Source of the DNA: Alcaligenaceae bacterium
GTDB taxonomy: Bacteria > Pseudomonadota > Gammaproteobacteria > Burkholderiales > Burkholderiaceae_B
Direction: 5' to 3'
Assembly: GCA_029263615.1 (NCBI GenBank)
Contig: JAJUFT010000001.1
Location: forward strand, 23,388 to 87,387
DNA length: 64,000 nt
Below are positions 54,582 through 63,742 of the stretch, in pieces. The first letter of the stretch is position 1; the number at the start of each line of letters is the position of its first letter. Made by a program: the position numbers and the translations under genes. Below the pieces are notes generated by a model. It saw only the letters and a program-made list of their open reading frames with translations, was not told where the DNA came from and searched no databases.

Positions 54582-55154
54582 ATGTCAGAGAATGCACTGG
54601 AAGTCCTGCTCAACCGTCAATCCGTGAAGTTCGTCCGCGCGCCTGGGCCCGACGAGCATCAGCTCGATCTGATCCTGCGTGCGGCCATGTGCGCCCCTGA
54701 CCACGGTCGCCTGAGGCCCTGGCGATTCACCCTGATCCGCCAGGAGGTCATGCAGCCCTTCGTCGACAAGCTGTTCGCGACGGCGCAGGCGTCGGCCACG
54801 CCCATTCCTGCGGAAAAGGAAGAGAACGCGCGCCGCTGGCTCAAAGAAGTGCCCCTGCTGATCGCCATGGCCTGCCATCGCGACCACAGCGTCACCAAGA
54901 TCCCGGAACACGAACGCATGCTGGCCGTTGGCGCGGCGGCCACCAACATGTTGAATGCCGCCCACCTGTTGGGGTTCGGTGCCTTCTGGAGCACCGGCCT
55001 GGGCACCTACATTGATGAAGTCAACGAGATGCTCGGGTACGACCCGCTCGATTACCACTTCATGGGTTTCCTGGCGATCGGCACGCCGATCGATGAAGTT
55101 CTGCCGCAGACGCGTCCGGACTACAGGCAGTTCGTGAAGGAGTACCGCCCTTGA
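54582..55154 (+). CDS. Nitroreductase family flavoprotein (YdjA-like)
   Basis: A compact FMN nitroreductase fold of 190 aa. RQSVKFVRAPGPDEHQLDLILRAAMCAPDHGRLRPWRFTLIR is the typical FMN-binding start (Arg-x-Ser, then the P-H-G-x-L-R-P-W stretch seen in YdjA); MLAVGAAATNMLNAAHLLGFGAFWSTG is the dimer/FMN helix and the C-terminal FLAIGTP follows. Substrate unknown. The track start at 54315 is inside pdxJ; the ATG at 54582 follows GGAAACAAG. It is linked to pdxJ before and to a flavin disulfide reductase gene after (4-bp overlap). Confidence 0.88.
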   Translation: MSENALEVLLNRQSVKFVRAPGPDEHQLDLILRAAMCAPDHGRLRPWRFTLIRQEVMQPFVDKLFATAQASATPIPAEKEENARRWLKEVPLLIAMACHRDHSVTKIPEHERMLAVGAAATNMLNAAHLLGFGAFWSTGLGTYIDEVNEMLGYDPLDYHFMGFLAIGTPIDEVLPQTRPDYRQFVKEYRP

Positions 55155-56542
55155 AAACCCTTGAGGTCGATGTCGCCATCGTCGGGGCCGGTACAGCCGG
55201 CCTGACGGCCCGTCACGCTGCCGCAAAGGCCGGAGCGCGAACCGTTCTGATTGAGCAGGGGCCTCATGGCACCACGTGCGCCCGGGTTGGCTGCATGCCT
55301 TCCAAACTGCTCATTGCTGCGGCGGAGGCCGCCCATGCGGCGCGTCACGGCACACCCTACGGCGTCCACGCCGAGAATGTCCGGGTCGACGGCGAGGAAG
55401 TCATGCGCCGGGTGCGGCAAGAGCGTGACCGTTTCGTGGGCTATGTGCTGCGCGACATCGAGGCGCTCCCGCCGGAAGAAACGCTCAGCGGGCGAGCGCG
55501 GTTCCTGTCGGACACCGTGCTCGATGTCGGCGGCCATACACAGGTCGAGGCGCGCAGCGTGGTGATTGCCACGGGGAATCGTCCGCACATTCCCCCGCCC
55601 TACGAACCGCTGGGCGATCGGGCCATCGTCAATGACGATGTCTTCGAATGGCAGGAGCTGCCCGAGAGCGTGCTGGTGATCGGGGCCGGTGTCATCGGGC
55701 TGGAGCTGGGCCAGGCCCTGGCGCGCCTGGGCGTGCGCACCCGCATTCTGCAGCGCAGCCGCCGTCTGGGTGGTTTGCGCGATCCTGCCGTGCTCGATTC
55801 TGCCATCGAGGCGTTTTCCGATGAGCTCGACCTCTGCCTGGAAGCGGCCATTCTCGATATTCGCAGAGTGGGTAAGGAAGCCGAGGTGCGCTACCAGATG
55901 CCCGGCCTTCCCGAAGTCACCGAGCGCTTCGATCATGTTCTGCTTGCGACGGGTCGGGTTCCCAACTTTGACGAACTCGGCCTGGAAAACACGGCAGCCG
56001 AGTTCGACGAACAGGGTCAGCCCGTGTTTGATCGCGAGACTCTGCAGCTGAAGAACACCCCCATCTTTCTTGCGGGAGATGTGAATGGCATGCGCCCACT
56101 GCTGCACGAGGCGGCGGACGACGGACGGATTGCGGGGGCCAATGCGGCGGCCTGGCCCAATGGGGTGACACCGGGGCAGCGGCGGGCGGGTTTGTCCATC
56201 GTGTTTTCCGATCCGCAACTGGCGGCCGCGGGGCTGCGTTTCAACGAATTGCCGGCAGACGTCGTGGTGGGCGAAGTGGACTTCGCCAATCAGGGGCGCG
56301 CACGCATCATGCTCAAGAACCGTGGCAAGCTTCGCGTCTACGTGGCGCGCGATAGCGGCGTGTTTCTGGGAGCGGAAATGGCCGGGCCTGCCATGGAGCA
56401 CATCGGCCATCTGCTGGCGTGGGCGGCACAGCAGCGCCTGACGGTCGCCCAGATGCTGGACATGCCGTTCTATCACCCGGTGGTGGAAGAGGGGCTGCGC
56501 ACCGCCCTGCAGGATGCCGCCCGGGCTTTGCGCCGGGGCTGA
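55151..56542 (+). CDS. Dihydrolipoamide dehydrogenase-like FAD disulfide oxidoreductase
   Basis: Class I pyridine-nucleotide disulfide oxidoreductase, 463 aa. FAD site VDVAIVGAGTAGLTAR, redox Cys pair in TCARVGCMPSKLL (C-x4-C), NAD(P) site VLVIGAGVIGLELGQALARLG, second FAD site IFLAGDVNG and the C-terminal base HPVVEEGL. Compared with true LpdA the region around the Cys pair and the interface loops differ, and there is no E2 gene here, so a mercuric- or other disulfide-reductase role is open. The TTG at 55151 overlaps the nitroreductase stop by 4 bp, so the two are coupled. Confidence 0.85.
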   Translation: MKTLEVDVAIVGAGTAGLTARHAAAKAGARTVLIEQGPHGTTCARVGCMPSKLLIAAAEAAHAARHGTPYGVHAENVRVDGEEVMRRVRQERDRFVGYVLRDIEALPPEETLSGRARFLSDTVLDVGGHTQVEARSVVIATGNRPHIPPPYEPLGDRAIVNDDVFEWQELPESVLVIGAGVIGLELGQALARLGVRTRILQRSRRLGGLRDPAVLDSAIEAFSDELDLCLEAAILDIRRVGKEAEVRYQMPGLPEVTERFDHVLLATGRVPNFDELGLENTAAEFDEQGQPVFDRETLQLKNTPIFLAGDVNGMRPLLHEAADDGRIAGANAAAWPNGVTPGQRRAGLSIVFSDPQLAAAGLRFNELPADVVVGEVDFANQGRARIMLKNRGKLRVYVARDSGVFLGAEMAGPAMEHIGHLLAWAAQQRLTVAQMLDMPFYHPVVEEGLRTALQDAARALRRG

Positions 56543-56582
56543 GGCCAAGACACGCAGCTTCCGCGGGCACGTCACGCAGCTT

Positions 56583-56603
56583 GGGGCGCCAAAGGGGCGC
56601 CCC
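56583..56603. terminator. GC hairpin between the disulfide oxidoreductase gene and yghU
   Basis: GGGGCGCC-aaagg-GGCGCCCC is a perfect 8-bp stem between two convergent genes. No T tract follows on either strand. The sequence just before it also has two copies of CACGCAGCTT 22 bp apart (near 56550 and 56572). Confidence 0.45.
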
Positions 56604-56609
56604 AGCCGT

Positions 56610-57488
56610 TCAGGCTTTCTTTGCGTCCTGGCGCCGTGCCAGGAAGGCGTCTATGTCGGCGGCACTGTGGCGTTCGTGTAGCTGCTCATGCGGCTCGCCC
56701 CTGACGCTGTTGACCACGATGCCGCGTTGCACGGCCGGACGCGCAGCGATCTCATCCACCCAGCGGCGTACATGGGTGTAACGCTCGGCCTCCAGGAACT
56801 TCGCGGCACCGTAGACGGTATTGTTCATCAGTCCGCCGAACCAGGGCCAGCTGGCCATGTCGGCAATGGTGTATTGTTCGCCGCCCAGGAAAGCTGTTTC
56901 CGCCAGGCGCCGATTCAATACGTCGAGCAGGCGCTTGGTTTCCATGGTGTACCGGTTGATCGCATACTCGATCTTCACCGGTGCATAGGCGTAGAAATGG
57001 CCGAAACCGCCGCCTACGAACGGGGCCGAGCCCTGCAGCCAGAAGAGCCAGTTCAGCACTTCCGTGCGGGCCGCACGCCCGGTGGGCAGGAAACGGCCGA
57101 ATTTCTCGGCCAGGTACAGAAGAATATTCCCCGATTCGAACACGCGCACGGGTTCGGGCTCGCTGTAGTCGACGAGGGCCGGAATCTTGGAGTTCGGGTT
57201 GATGGCCACGAAGCCGCTCGAGAACTGTTCCTGCTCCATGATGCGGATCAGGTGCGCGTCGTATTCCGCTTCCGACACACCGGCGGCGAGGAGTTCCTCC
57301 AGCATGATGGTGACCTTCTGACCGTTGGGCGTAGCCAGGGAGTACAACTGCAGGGGGTGCTGACCGCGTGGCAATTCGGCGTCGTAGCGGGCACCCGCTT
57401 CCGGGCGGTTGATGCTCCCGTATCGGCCGGATCCCTCTTCAGGTGCCGTCCAGACCTCGGGCGGTTGGTAGTCGGTATTCTGTGTCAT
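56610..57488 (-). CDS. yghU: Glutathione S-transferase / disulfide reductase YghU
   Basis: GST-fold glutathione enzyme of the Nu class (YghU/YfcG), 292 aa (E. coli YghU 288 aa). It opens with the YghU-type extension PPEVWTAPEEGSGRYGSINRPEAGARYDAELPRG, then the thioredoxin-fold domain HPLQLYSLATPNGQKVTIMLEELLAAG, where Thr/Asn in TPNG contact glutathione, and GNILLYLAEKFGRFLP. The all-helical C-terminal domain has FLGGEQYTIADMASWPWF. Nu-class proteins bind two glutathiones and have disulfide-bond reductase activity in known cases. It is followed on its strand by no partner; Sco1 lies upstream. Confidence 0.92.
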   Translation of the reverse strand: MTQNTDYQPPEVWTAPEEGSGRYGSINRPEAGARYDAELPRGQHPLQLYSLATPNGQKVTIMLEELLAAGVSEAEYDAHLIRIMEQEQFSSGFVAINPNSKIPALVDYSEPEPVRVFESGNILLYLAEKFGRFLPTGRAARTEVLNWLFWLQGSAPFVGGGFGHFYAYAPVKIEYAINRYTMETKRLLDVLNRRLAETAFLGGEQYTIADMASWPWFGGLMNNTVYGAAKFLEAERYTHVRRWVDEIAARPAVQRGIVVNSVRGEPHEQLHERHSAADIDAFLARRQDAKKA

Positions 57489-57519
57489 GTGTCCTCTCGA
57501 TCAATGAGCCACGTCTTCC

Positions 57520-58179
57520 TCAGGAAGCCATGATCTGGCGCACGGCCGCAGTGAGTTTCTCGACGGATTCCCCATCGGAAGCCAGCATGCGGGCCTTGCC
57601 CCGTTCATCAAAGATATAGATGCCGCGGCTATGGGCGACCTCATAGACGCTGTCATCATCTCCCCGCGGTTTCTCGATCTGGTAGGCAACGCGATAGCGC
57701 CGGGCCAGACGGGAAATCTGGCGCTCAGTGCCGGTCAACCCGATCGCATGGGAATCGAAGGCGTCAACATAGGCCTGCAGAATTTCAGGGGTGTCGCGGT
57801 GCGGGTCGACGCTGACGAAGAGGATGCGGACCTTGTCGGCGTCATTGCCCAGCTGTTGAACGACCTGTGAGAGTTGGGCCATGGTGGTGGGGCAGATGTC
57901 CGGGCAACTCGCATAGCCGAAGAACATCAGCACGATCTTGCCTTCGAAATCTTTTTCCGTGAGGGTTTTACCGCCGGCGCCCACCAGTTCGAACGAAAGA
58001 TCGGGCAGGAAGCCGCGGATCGGGTGGATGGTGGAATCCGCCCCGGGAGCATGGGTGTCACCCGGGACGGCGGCAACGCCGCCAGCTGACGGAGCGGACG
58101 CTTGGGCGAGGGCGGGGGGAATCCCCGCACTGAGGGCCACCGCCAGAGCGGCCCCGGAAAGCAATTTGAACATCGTCAC
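57520..58179 (-). CDS. SCO1/SenC family copper/thiol protein
   Basis: Periplasmic or membrane-anchored thioredoxin-fold protein of 219 aa, involved in CuA-site assembly of cytochrome oxidase or in thiol redox. Signal peptide (about 1-25), then the CPDICP motif (Cys92 and Cys96), FFGYASCPDICPTTMAQL, and the conserved His in YEVAHSRGIYIFDE. All three copper ligands are present. No cox genes are adjacent; the gene lies between yghU (downstream) and prlC (upstream), all on the minus strand. A short ATG at 58173 (MFKLL) is an alternative start. Confidence 0.92.
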   Translation of the reverse strand: MTMFKLLSGAALAVALSAGIPPALAQASAPSAGGVAAVPGDTHAPGADSTIHPIRGFLPDLSFELVGAGGKTLTEKDFEGKIVLMFFGYASCPDICPTTMAQLSQVVQQLGNDADKVRILFVSVDPHRDTPEILQAYVDAFDSHAIGLTGTERQISRLARRYRVAYQIEKPRGDDDSVYEVAHSRGIYIFDERGKARMLASDGESVEKLTAAVRQIMAS

Positions 58180-58206
58180 TCCTCTTGGGGCGCCCGCCAG
58201 GCCGGA

Positions 58207-60285
58207 TCAGGCAACGGGCGCGTCCTCGAACATGCCGCTGTGACGCAGCAGGGCGTCCAGGGTCGGCTCGCGGCCCCGGAATGCACGGAAGGAATCGGCG
58301 GCAGGGCGGGTTCCGCCAACCGCCAGAATTTCATCCAGAAAACGACGGCCGGTGGCCGGATCGAGAGTGTCCCGGGTGCCGTCGGGCGTCGTGACGGCGG
58401 CTTCCTCGAACGCGGCGTAGGCGTCGGCAGACAGGACCTCGGCCCATTTGTAGCTGTAGTAGCCCGCCCCGTAGCCGCCCGCGAACAGATGCGAGAAGTT
58501 ATGGGGGAAGCGATGCCAAGACGGTGGAATCAGGACCGCGACTTCACGGCGCACCGCATCGAGTGTTTCAAGTACCTCGGTGATCGTCAAGCCCTGGTTT
58601 CTACGATGGATCAACATGTCGAACAGGGCGAACTCGATCTGACGCAGCATCTGCATGCCGCTCTGGAAGTTGCGGGCGGCCAGCATTTTGTCGTAGAGCG
58701 TGCGCGGCAGCGGTTCACCCGTGTCGACGTGGGAACTGAGCGACTGCACGACCGACCATTCCCAGCAGAAATTTTCCATGAACTGCGAAGGCAGTTCGAT
58801 GGCATCCCACTCCACGCTGGAAAACGGCGAAGCGGCGGGATCATCGACCTTGGACAGCAGGGCATGCAGGGCATGACCGCTTTCATGAAACAGCGTGATG
58901 ACGTCATCGTGCGTCAGCAGGCTGGGCCGCCCGTTCTGGGGAGGGGTGAAATTGCAGGTCAGATAGACCACGGGCGTGATTAACTCCGACCCCTTGCGAC
59001 GGCGCGAGCGTTCGCTGTCCACCCACGCCCCGCTTTGTTTCCCGTGACGGGCGTGCAGGTCCAGATAAAGCGTTCCCAGTGTCTGCGCTTGGGCGTCGCG
59101 CACCTCGAAGACGCGCACGCCGGGGTGCCAGACCGGCGCGTCAATGGGGTGCAGGCCCACTGCAAACAGCCGTCCGACCACCTTGAACAGGCCTTCGAGC
59201 ACGCGGTCTTCGGTGAAGTACTGGCGCACCTCTTCTTCCGAATAGGCATAGCGGGCTTCCCTCAGGCGCTCGGACACGAAGGCGACGTCCCACGGCTGCA
59301 GGTCGGTGAGGCCCAGCGATTCTGCGGCAAAGGCCTTGAGCTCTTCGAGGTCGCGTTCGCCGTAGGGGCGGGCGCGGGTGGCCAGCGTATGGAGGAACTC
59401 CAGCACCTGGCCGGGGTCGTCCGCCATGCGGGTTTCCAGACGCATGTCGGCAAAGCTGTCGAACCCCAGCAGGGCCGCTTCCTCTGCGCGCAGGGCCAGC
59501 AGGCGTTCGATCAGGGAAGAGTTGTCGAAGCGCGTATCGCCCTGATCTGACGCAATGGTGGCGTAGCCGCGGTACAGCTGCGCCCGGATCTCGCGATCTT
59601 GCGCGTGCTGCATGACCGGCAGATAGCAGGGCATTTTGAGGGTCAGCTTCCAGCCCTCCCGACCGCTGTCGGCCGCTGCTGCGCGCGCGGCATCGATCAC
59701 GTCGGCCGGAATGCCCTGCAGTTGCCGTTCATCGGTGACGATCAGCTCCCACTGGTCGACCGCATCCAGCGCGTTCTCGGAGAACTTCTGCGAGACCTGA
59801 GCCGTTTCGTCGGAGATCTGGCTGTAGCGTTCGCGCGCCTCGCCTTCCAGTTCGACACCGCTCAGCCGGAAGTCGCGCAGGGCCAGCTCGATGATGCGTT
59901 GCCGGGCCGGCGGCAGCGCCTCGAAGGCTTCCGATTCCCGCAGGCGCAGATACTGGCCGTATAGCCCGCGGTGCAGGCCCACCCAGGTGGAGTAGGCCGT
60001 GACGGCGGGCAGGCAGGCGTTGTAGGCGTTGCGGATCTCCGGCGTGTTGAGCACGCCGTTCAGGTGGCCTGCCACCGACCAGGCCCGCCACAGGCGCTCC
60101 GACGCGTCTTCCAGCGGCTCGACGACCGTCTGCCAGGTGACGGGGCCGCTATTCGCCGCCACCTTTTCCACGGCCGCTCGCGCTTCCTCTATGAGGGCGG
60201 GAATGGCGGATTCGATGTGGTCGGGACGGACGGCGGCGTAATCCAGCAGTGAGTGGATGGGAGCCAGGAGAGGGTTGGTGATCAT
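58207..60285 (-). CDS. prlC: Oligopeptidase A (M3 metallopeptidase)
   Basis: Cytoplasmic zinc endopeptidase that degrades short peptides and signal-peptide fragments. The M3 signature is LFHESGHALHALLSKV (HExxH, with the third ligand Glu downstream in the FMENFCWEWSV segment). 692 aa, near E. coli OpdA (680 aa); DFIPDPA-like N-terminal helices and LDLHARHGKQSGAWVDSER fit the family. The ATG at 60285 opens MITNPLLAPIHSLLDYAAVRPDHIESAIPALI. sco1 begins 27 bp downstream of its stop. In E. coli prlC pairs with yhiQ; not here. Confidence 0.95.
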   Translation of the reverse strand: MITNPLLAPIHSLLDYAAVRPDHIESAIPALIEEARAAVEKVAANSGPVTWQTVVEPLEDASERLWRAWSVAGHLNGVLNTPEIRNAYNACLPAVTAYSTWVGLHRGLYGQYLRLRESEAFEALPPARQRIIELALRDFRLSGVELEGEARERYSQISDETAQVSQKFSENALDAVDQWELIVTDERQLQGIPADVIDAARAAAADSGREGWKLTLKMPCYLPVMQHAQDREIRAQLYRGYATIASDQGDTRFDNSSLIERLLALRAEEAALLGFDSFADMRLETRMADDPGQVLEFLHTLATRARPYGERDLEELKAFAAESLGLTDLQPWDVAFVSERLREARYAYSEEEVRQYFTEDRVLEGLFKVVGRLFAVGLHPIDAPVWHPGVRVFEVRDAQAQTLGTLYLDLHARHGKQSGAWVDSERSRRRKGSELITPVVYLTCNFTPPQNGRPSLLTHDDVITLFHESGHALHALLSKVDDPAASPFSSVEWDAIELPSQFMENFCWEWSVVQSLSSHVDTGEPLPRTLYDKMLAARNFQSGMQMLRQIEFALFDMLIHRRNQGLTITEVLETLDAVRREVAVLIPPSWHRFPHNFSHLFAGGYGAGYYSYKWAEVLSADAYAAFEEAAVTTPDGTRDTLDPATGRRFLDEILAVGGTRPAADSFRAFRGREPTLDALLRHSGMFEDAPVA

Positions 60286-60317
60286 ACTCAGGGGAGAGGG
60301 TCGCTTCTAGGCGTGGT

Positions 60318-61187
60318 TCAAAGAGGTTGCTGCTGTCGTGCGGCGCTGCGCTCAGCGGCTTCGACGGTGTTGACCAGCAGCATGGCGATGGTCATGGGGC
60401 CGACTCCGCCGGGCACGGGGGTGATCGCACCCGCCACTTCACGAGCGCCTTCGAAATCGACGTCGCCCACGAGGCGGCCATCTTCCAGGCGGTTGATACC
60501 CACGTCGATGACGACGGCGCCGGGTTTGATCATGTCGGCGGTGATCATCCCGGGCTTGCCGGTGGCCACGACGAGGATGTCGGCGCGGCGGGTCTGGGCA
60601 CCGAGGTCACGTGTCTTGGAATTGCAGAGGGTGACGGTGGCGCCGGCGGCCAGCAGCAGCATAGCCATGGGCTTGCCGACAATATTGCTTGCCCCGACGA
60701 CCACGGCCTCGGCACCGCGGATGGGCACGTTCTCGGATTCCAGCATGCGCATGACGCCATACGGCGTGCAAGGGCGGAACAGCGGCTTGCCGGTCATGAG
60801 CAGGCCCGCATTGCTGATATGGAAGCCGTCGACGTCTTTTTCAGCCGAGATGGCTTCGATGACCTTGGCCGCGTTCATGTGGCCCGGCAGCGGCAGCTGG
60901 ACAAGAATGCCGTGAATGGAAGGGTCTTCATTGAGCTGCTGGACGACATCCAGCAGTTCGGCTTCGGTGCTGTCCTGGCCCATGCGGATCACACGGGAAT
61001 GCAGGCCGGCTTTCTCGCAGGCTGCCGCCTTGTTGCGCACGTAGACCTGGGAGGCCGGATCCTCGCCGACCAGCACGACCGCCAGCCCGGGGTGAATGTT
61101 CTGTGCGCGCAGCGCTTTGACACGTTCGGCAACTTCGGCGCGTACGGTGTCCGAGAGTGCCTTGCCGTCGATGATTCGGGCTGTCAT
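60318..61187 (-). CDS. folD: Methylenetetrahydrofolate dehydrogenase / methenyl-THF cyclohydrolase
   Basis: Bifunctional one-carbon enzyme that interconverts methylene-, methenyl- and 10-formyl-THF with NADP. Active-site motif [16 protein letters not shown] with the catalytic Lys, [26 protein letters not shown], and the NADP site [17 protein letters not shown]. 289 aa. Its ATG overlaps the stop of the response-regulator gene by 4 bp, so it is the third gene of a kinase-regulator-folD operon, an unusual place for a housekeeping enzyme. Confidence 0.96.
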   Translation of the reverse strand: MTARIIDGKALSDTVRAEVAERVKALRAQNIHPGLAVVLVGEDPASQVYVRNKAAACEKAGLHSRVIRMGQDSTEAELLDVVQQLNEDPSIHGILVQLPLPGHMNAAKVIEAISAEKDVDGFHISNAGLLMTGKPLFRPCTPYGVMRMLESENVPIRGAEAVVVGASNIVGKPMAMLLLAAGATVTLCNSKTRDLGAQTRRADILVVATGKPGMITADMIKPGAVVIDVGINRLEDGRLVGDVDFEGAREVAGAITPVPGGVGPMTIAMLLVNTVEAAERSAARQQQPL

Positions 61188-61810
61188 GCTGCTCCTTCGG
61201 AATGAGTGAGGGCGATCTTCATGAGATCGGCCACAGTGGTGACTTCAAGTTTTTCCATGATGTTGGCACGGTGGGCTTCCACCGTCTTGATGCTGATGTT
61301 CAGGTCGCCGGCAATTTGCTTGTTCAGACGGCCGGCCACAATGCGCTCCAGCACCTGCTGCTCGCGTGCCGTCAGGCGGCTGAGCACGGCCTGCTGGTTG
61401 CGGCGGGCGCGGGCCTGGGCCACGCGTTCGTTGGCGTCCACGAGCATGCGGGCGACGATGTCGCGCAATTCTGCTTCATTGAAGGGTTTCTCGAGGAAAT
61501 CGACCGCGCCCTTCTTCATGGTGGAGACGGCCATCGGGACGTCGCCGTGCCCCGTGATGAACACGATGGGCAGGGGCGCCTGGCGGGCCAGCAGGACTTC
61601 CTGCAGCTCCAGGCCGCTCATGCCCGGCATGCGCACGTCGACAATCAGCACACCGACCTGATCGGGATCGTAGGCATGCAGAAATTCTTCGGCGCCACTG
61701 AAGCTCTTGACGCGATAGCCGTTTGCTTCGAGCAGCCAGCGCAGAGAGTCACGTACCGCTTCGTCATCATCGACAATGTAAATCGTGCTCGTTGCTTGGA
61801 TGTTCGTCAT
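61184..61810 (-). CDS. FixJ-type response regulator
   Basis: A 208-aa NarL/FixJ-family regulator. Receiver domain: [17 protein letters not shown] with the acidic pocket, the phospho-acceptor Asp in [24 protein letters not shown] and KP in FLEKPF. LuxR-type helix-turn-helix at the C terminus: [45 protein letters not shown]. It overlaps the kinase gene (4 bp) and folD (4 bp). Direct repeats before aceE are candidate binding sites. Signal and target are otherwise unknown. Confidence 0.93.
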   Translation of the reverse strand: MTNIQATSTIYIVDDDEAVRDSLRWLLEANGYRVKSFSGAEEFLHAYDPDQVGVLIVDVRMPGMSGLELQEVLLARQAPLPIVFITGHGDVPMAVSTMKKGAVDFLEKPFNEAELRDIVARMLVDANERVAQARARRNQQAVLSRLTAREQQVLERIVAGRLNKQIAGDLNISIKTVEAHRANIMEKLEVTTVADLMKIALTHSEGAA

Positions 61811-63564
61811 GCACTTTGCTCCTGAAGGTCTTCTTGTGTGTCAGATTCGTCCTGCGGTGCGCAGGGCAGGGTAAAGCGGAAGATCGTTCCGCCTTCCGGG
61901 TTCTCCTCGGCCCAAAGCCGGCCATGGTGTGACTCTATGATGGTACGACAGATGTTCAGCCCCATGCCCAGCCCTTCGGATTTGGTACTGTAGAACGGTT
62001 CGAACAGGCGTTCGGGGTTGTGCAGCCCGTGACCGCGATCAATCACGGCGATCTCGAGCGTGGAACCCTGCTGCGAGACGTTCACATGCAGGATGTGATA
62101 GTCGCTCTTTTCCATGGCTTCGACGCCGTTCTTCAGCAGGTTCAATAATACCTGCTCGATCAGAATGGGGTCGGCCAGCACCTTCGGAAGGTTCTCGGGA
62201 ACGTGCTGCTGAATGTCGATCATGCGTTTGCGCGCGTCGATTTCGGCAAAGGCCACGGCGTTGTCGAGAATGCCCTGGACATTAACGCGCTGCCGCCTGG
62301 GCTCGCTGCGTTTCACGAACTCGCGAATGCGGCTGATGATCTTGCCAGCCCGCTGGGCCTGGGCGGCGGATTTCTCGAGGGCCTCGAGCAGGCGCTCCAT
62401 ATTGACATTGCCGGAACGGATCATGGCCACGGCGGCCATATTGTAGTTGGCGATGGCAGTCAGCGGCTGGTTGAGCTCGTGTGCCAGGGAAGAGGCCATC
62501 TCGCCCATGGTGGTGAGGCGGCTGGTCAGCTGGACCTTTTCCTGCTGCCGCTGTGAGGCTTCTTCATGCTCTCGCCGCTCGGTAATGTCACGGGCTACTT
62601 GCAGACGCACGCGGCGGCCGTCCGTCCAGGCCAGTATGCGGTGGTTGACTTCGAACCAGCGCTGAGCCGATTCCGAGTAGATCTCGACCGTTTCGTCCGT
62701 GAAGCGTCCCAGACGCCCGCCCAGCAACTCGGCGTGGCCGCTGGACTGAGCGCCGAAGAACCGGCGATACGTGCGATTGGCAAAGAGCAGCTCAAGCCCC
62801 TCGGTGGTGTCAGCGACCACCGAGATGGCGTCGTCCAGACCTTCCAGCACCGTCATAAAGCGTTCATGCGCGGCCGTCAGGGCCTCCCGAATGCGTTTGG
62901 GTTCGGTGATGTCGGTCATGGAGGTCATCCAGCCGATCTGCTCGCCGTTGGGGTCGCGCAGGGGGGAGACATACATGCGCGCCGTAAAGCGTGAACCGTC
63001 GCGACGCTGGGCCTCGACCTCCAGGCCGCTGCTGGGGGTTCGCCCGGAAAGCAGAAGCTCCAGCGTTTCGCGATGCTGGGCGTGCCGGCCGGGAATCCAG
63101 TAAGGGAAGGGGGCCGTGCGGCCGATGAGGTCGGCTTCGTTCCAGCCGATCATGCGGCAGAAGGCGGGATTCACGTAGGCGATGCGGCCCTGCATGTCGA
63201 ATACCCGCATGCCTGTGGACATGGAGTTCTCCATGGCGCGGCGGAAACCGGTTTCGGCAATGAGGGCGGCTTCGGCCCGTGTGCGGTAGCGCGTGTAACG
63301 CCACAGCGCCAGCAGGTTGAGCACGATGACGAACGACAGCGCGACGATGATCATCATCAGGCGCTGCTGGCGCGTTTCCTGATCGATGGTCACGAACATG
63401 ACGCTGTCATTGTGCAGCTGCTGCAGCCAGATGAAAGCGCCCATCACGCACAAATACAGGACCAAGACGATGACCGGCGTCAGCCAGTAGAACCCGCGGC
63501 GCGGGTGGTGGGCCTGATCGTAGAAGGTGGTGGGGATGAGGGATTTCTTCGAATGACTGGCCAT
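61807..63564 (-). CDS. PAS-containing sensor histidine kinase (FixL/DctB-like)
   Basis: A membrane sensor kinase of 585 aa from the ATG at 63564. Two N-terminal helices (YWLTPVIVLVLYLCVMGAFIWL and LMMIIVALSFVIVLNLLALW) bracket a short periplasmic loop; then two PAS domains (AYVNPAFCRMIGWNEADLIGR, and about 235-350), a HisKA dimerisation helix with phospho-acceptor HELNQPLTAIANYN, and HATPase_c with N box LLNLLKNGVEAM, GHGL and GLGMGLNICRTIIE. The track start (GTG at 63612, TDYNCSGASLNG) is an alternative. It is the first gene of a coupled kinase-regulator-folD operon divergent from aceE. Signal unknown. Confidence 0.92.
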   Translation of the reverse strand: MASHSKKSLIPTTFYDQAHHPRRGFYWLTPVIVLVLYLCVMGAFIWLQQLHNDSVMFVTIDQETRQQRLMMIIVALSFVIVLNLLALWRYTRYRTRAEAALIAETGFRRAMENSMSTGMRVFDMQGRIAYVNPAFCRMIGWNEADLIGRTAPFPYWIPGRHAQHRETLELLLSGRTPSSGLEVEAQRRDGSRFTARMYVSPLRDPNGEQIGWMTSMTDITEPKRIREALTAAHERFMTVLEGLDDAISVVADTTEGLELLFANRTYRRFFGAQSSGHAELLGGRLGRFTDETVEIYSESAQRWFEVNHRILAWTDGRRVRLQVARDITERREHEEASQRQQEKVQLTSRLTTMGEMASSLAHELNQPLTAIANYNMAAVAMIRSGNVNMERLLEALEKSAAQAQRAGKIISRIREFVKRSEPRRQRVNVQGILDNAVAFAEIDARKRMIDIQQHVPENLPKVLADPILIEQVLLNLLKNGVEAMEKSDYHILHVNVSQQGSTLEIAVIDRGHGLHNPERLFEPFYSTKSEGLGMGLNICRTIIESHHGRLWAEENPEGGTIFRFTLPCAPQDESDTQEDLQEQSA

Positions 63565-63665
63565 GAGACGGGTGCCGTTGAGCGAAGCGCCGCTGCAATT
63601 GTAGTCGGTCACACGCCCGTGCGCGCATTCACGCGCTGACGACCGGAAACGACGGGTTGCACTTC

Positions 63666-63742
63666 ATTAAAATTCCATATTATGAAAATCAATACCATAA
63701 AATGAAATATAGCTTGCTCAGAATCGGGCTTCTCCCTAGAAT
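63666..63742. promoter_or_regulatory. Divergent promoter region with 20-bp-spaced repeats, aceE and kinase operon
   Basis: The aceE promoter is TTGCTC (63714-63719), 17 bp, TAGAAT (63737-63742), with start near 63749. Just upstream, CCATATTATGAAAAT (63675-63689) and CCATAAAATGAAATA (63695-63709) are direct repeats 20 bp apart, centred near -67 and -47. For the minus-strand operon, TTGATT (plus 63687-63692), 15 bp, TTTAAT (plus 63666-63671) is a possible promoter inside the same repeats. The rest of the 310-bp gap (63565-63874) is a 125-base aceE leader without an obvious structure. Confidence 0.6.
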
